Part shown: positions 5,732 through 7,696 of the stretch, piece after piece
Numbering within the stretch: the first letter of the stretch is position 1
Layout of the letters: every line of letters starts with the position of its first letter
From: Candidatus Omnitrophota bacterium
GTDB lineage: Bacteria; Omnitrophota; Koll11; Zapsychrales; Aceulaceae
Direction: 5' to 3'
Assembly (NCBI GenBank): GCA_029931885.1
Contig: JAOZRJ010000069.1
Coordinates: forward strand, 1 to 7,696
Length of the DNA stretch: 7,696 bases
Notes under the pieces: generated by a model
The model's database searches: none
Told to the model about the DNA's origin: nothing
What the model saw: only the letters and a program-made list of their open reading frames with translations
Position numbers and translations under genes: made by a program

Positions 5732-5733
5732 CA
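5719..5733 (-). promoter_or_regulatory. candidate promoter of the pilin array
   Basis: On the minus strand an extended -10 element TGG-TATATT (5733-5725) overlaps a perfect TATAAT (5724-5719). No good -35 is visible at the expected distance (TAGATT or a T-run), so recognition would rest on the extended -10. The start of transcription would fall near 5712-5718, giving a leader of about 80 bases before the GTG of the first pilin. This is the only plausible promoter in the 207-bp gap before the array. Confidence 0.45.
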
Positions 5734-5772
5734 TACCCGCCAAAAAAAATCTATTGTATTTCAGAAAATTTC

Positions 5773-5798
5773 AAAAAAGAAACAAAAAATTTTGTTTC
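5773..5798 (-). terminator. weak intrinsic terminator after the transposase-like gene
   Basis: Minus-strand GAAACAAAA (5798-5790) can pair with TTTTGTTTC (5787-5779) as a 9-bp, AT-rich stem with a two-base turn. A run of six T (5778-5773) follows immediately. It starts about 45 bases after the stop at 5844. With only two G-C pairs the stem is weak and may let some transcription through into the pilin genes. Confidence 0.45.
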
Positions 5799-5843
5799 CT
5801 TTTATATAAAATATATTTAATAAAATTGTGTAACAATGTTTTA

Positions 5844-7553
5844 TTACAGGAGCTTACAAAAGAACCGAATGTTTTTTTGTGAAGATTTGACAGCGCTTTC
5901 ATTAATTTTTCTTAAAATACTCTCTGTATTTTTCTTAAAATCTCTATCTTGTGGAGAAATAAGCTTTATATCAATAATATCATCTTTTTTATCAAAAGCT
6001 CCAAAAAGATCATAAACACGATTCTTTGTATCCACAAAAGACAATCCTTTATAATAATCTGAAAAAAAATGCTTTTTGCAATAATTATGAAGATTTGCCA
6101 AAAAAGGCTTAGTTAGGCTATTTAAAAAATTAGAATTAAAAGCTTTTCCTAAGACTTCCTCAACTTCTCTCTCGTCGAGAACAAAGCCTTTTTGGTCTGC
6201 TCCAAAAGTGGGTTCTATTTTAGAATTCATAAAATCTATAATCCCCTGCTGACAATATGGCCATTGATGTAAATATTCCGAAATAATTAATTGCGAATCC
6301 TTTTGTTCTTTAGTAATGTTTGTTATCAACACAAAAGGCGCCATATCTTCATCTTTAAAATTAAAAATAATAGCCCGAAAAAAAACAGAAGATTGAGTCA
6401 AGGGGTCTTTTCCTTCTAGGGACGTTTCATAAAAAAGACACTGTTTATTTAAAAAATCGATGGTACATTCGTTTTTTTCATAATCTTGTTGTTTTCGCTG
6501 AGTAAAGAGAGATTGGGTAGACGGCAAATGCACAATAAATAATCTTTTCTTATTAATAATAAAATCAAAGGATGAAAGAATTTCTTTTTGCGCGTTCACA
6601 AGATCAACACGTGTAATTTTTCTAGACCCCGAACCTTCAAACGCACAGGCCATATCATAAAAACAATTAGGAAGAACTTCGCCAAAAGGGAGGGTTCGCA
6701 GAATAATAGGACTTAAATTTGATATAATCTTTCTTGATAAAAAATCAAGAGATCTCGATAAAGAAAGAGAAAATCCAGAATGGACATTATCTTTTGTCCA
6801 AACAGAGTTCATTCTAACGTCTATTGCAAATTCTGTACCGTTTTCAAGGTAAAAATTAAAAAAAGCCGCCTCTGAAAATACCTGCACATATTCCAAAGAT
6901 ATTTGTTCTTGCTTCTTTTCTAAATTCTTTAATTTTATAACAGCTTGCTTAAGCACTTTTTCTTCTGGTTTCTGGTCAAATCCATGAATCTTCCACAATC
7001 CAACGTTACTATTAGCAAATATTTCTTGTTCATTTTGAACCCCAAAAATAGGCGCAAAAAGAAGAGCGCTAGCAATTTGATCAATATTTTCTACATTTTC
7101 AAATTCCTTATCCTCTTTTAAAATCTCAGAAAAAAAGAAACTATCAGAAAGCTCTTGTTCTGCTATCTTTAACAAAACAGAGCCTAAATGAGGAATTTGA
7201 TTATATTCTTCTTTCTCCGGATGAGAAGCCTTTACAGGACACTCTTGCGGAGGCTCTTTTATTACAGATTCTTGAATCAAAACAGAAGTTGGAACATGAA
7301 CAAAAAGCTCCTTTTTCCGCTCTTCAGGAATCTTAAATTTTTCCTGCTTCTTTTGTTTTTTTGATCTACGGCCAACAGGGCTACTCAACAAAAACGTCTT
7401 TAAAATATTACTTACCGATGATTTAGATATATTCTTTTGGAAAAACTGACTTGCCAGATCAGCAATCTTTCGACAGCTGAATTGAGAATTGATTTTCTTC
7501 TGCTGCAAGATATAATCAACTATTTCTTTTTTAAGCTTATATGTAACACCCAT
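5844..7553 (-). CDS. transposase-like protein with N-terminal HTH, possibly domesticated (569 aa)
   Basis: Residues 1-60 look like a helix-turn-helix region (CRKIADLA at 27-34, ISKSSVSNILK at 42-52), followed by a basic linker GRRSKKQKKQEK (61-72). The rest resembles a large RNase H-fold transposase family known to me by motif order: an Asp in a strand (FAIDVRMNSVW, D245), a middle Asp (FYDMAC, D300), and the block VLITNITKE...ISEYLHQWPYCQQGIIDF (408-441), like the usual LLTN...Y..RW..E. In that last block the residue three after the Trp (position 434), normally the catalytic Glu, is Cys. The Gly expected after the first Asp is Val. ATG at 7553 has AGGGG four bases upstream and its own promoter. 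No terminal inverted repeats or target duplications were seen near it. It is therefore probably either a decayed transposase or a DNA-binding protein derived from one. Assignment is by eye, with moderate confidence. Confidence 0.55.
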   Translation of the reverse strand: MGVTYKLKKEIVDYILQQKKINSQFSCRKIADLASQFFQKNISKSSVSNILKTFLLSSPVGRRSKKQKKQEKFKIPEERKKELFVHVPTSVLIQESVIKEPPQECPVKASHPEKEEYNQIPHLGSVLLKIAEQELSDSFFFSEILKEDKEFENVENIDQIASALLFAPIFGVQNEQEIFANSNVGLWKIHGFDQKPEEKVLKQAVIKLKNLEKKQEQISLEYVQVFSEAAFFNFYLENGTEFAIDVRMNSVWTKDNVHSGFSLSLSRSLDFLSRKIISNLSPIILRTLPFGEVLPNCFYDMACAFEGSGSRKITRVDLVNAQKEILSSFDFIINKKRLFIVHLPSTQSLFTQRKQQDYEKNECTIDFLNKQCLFYETSLEGKDPLTQSSVFFRAIIFNFKDEDMAPFVLITNITKEQKDSQLIISEYLHQWPYCQQGIIDFMNSKIEPTFGADQKGFVLDEREVEEVLGKAFNSNFLNSLTKPFLANLHNYCKKHFFSDYYKGLSFVDTKNRVYDLFGAFDKKDDIIDIKLISPQDRDFKKNTESILRKINESAVKSSQKNIRFFCKLL

Positions 7554-7592
7554 TTTGCCCCTTAGTCTAAAATCGCAATATCATCTATACAA

Positions 7593-7617
7593 TGTCCAAA
7601 GTAAAATTGTCCAAAGT
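7593..7617. repeat. two direct copies of a 10-bp element, possible operator
   Basis: TGTCCAAAGT occurs at 7593-7602 and again at 7608-7617, a 15-bp period, in the short leader just downstream of the -10 box. Two identical sites spaced this way beside a promoter are typical of binding sites for a transcription regulator. The gene downstream encodes a helix-turn-helix protein, so autoregulation is one possibility. Confidence 0.5.
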
Positions 7618-7625
7618 GTTTTTTT

Positions 7626-7655
7626 ATTATATACCAATAATCATTCCAACGTCAA
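7626..7655 (-). promoter_or_regulatory. sigma70-type promoter of the transposase-like gene
   Basis: Minus-strand TTGACG (7655-7650), an 18-base spacer and TATAAT (7631-7626) differ from the vegetative consensus at one base. Transcription would start near 7619, leaving a leader of about 65 bases. An inverted repeat, AAGAC and GTCTT with a 9-bp spacer (7654-7672), overlaps the -35 box. Confidence 0.72.
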
Positions 7656-7696
7656 GACCAAAAACACGTCTTAATCATTTAAAAGAATAAGGCTAA

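Overview
The window is AT-rich and every supported gene lies on the minus strand, so transcription runs from the high-coordinate end to the low-coordinate end. The gene content resembles what I associate with uncultured Gram-negative bacteria of the Omnitrophota (former OP3, PVC-related) and similar lineages: many small single-helix proteins with a 'class III' signal (K-[G/A]-Q-S-T-L-E-Y type), TadE/TadG-like proteins, and a large transposase-like protein. No rRNA, tRNA or housekeeping gene is present to confirm the taxon, so it is an inference.

Layout in transcription order. (1) 7696-7554: a good sigma70-type promoter (TTGACG, 18-bp spacer, TATAAT). Two tandem copies of a 10-bp element follow it. 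(2) 7553-5844: a 569-residue protein with an N-terminal helix-turn-helix and a body resembling a large transposase family, with at least one expected catalytic residue apparently replaced. (3) 5843-5637: an intergenic region with a weak hairpin/T-tract terminator for that gene, then an AT-rich promoter candidate overlapped by a perfect 17-bp inverted repeat. (4) 5636-2361: nine consecutive small pilin-like genes. The first (50 codons, GTG start) is very short, and the fifth appears to start at CTG. (5) 2352-745: a 535-residue secreted protein with a pilin-type N-terminus and a cysteine-rich C-terminus. (6) 719-435: a TadE-like protein. (7) 401 to the window edge: the N-terminal part of a TadG-like protein.

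Genes 4-7 are co-oriented with gaps of about 100 bp or less, so they look like one operon or gene cluster for a Tad/Flp-like or archaeal-type surface filament. The natural reading is one or more very small major pilins (50 and 65 aa), a family of subunits with variable Ser/Thr-rich or acidic tails, two cysteine-rich minor or tip proteins, and two Tad-type minor components. The secretion ATPase, the platform protein and the prepilin peptidase are not in the window. Six of the small proteins share a short motif, [QE]-[YF]-[DE]-P, just after the helix. It is the most distinctive and possibly undescribed feature of the family. Whether the transposase-like gene regulates the cluster or is just a neighbour cannot be decided from sequence.
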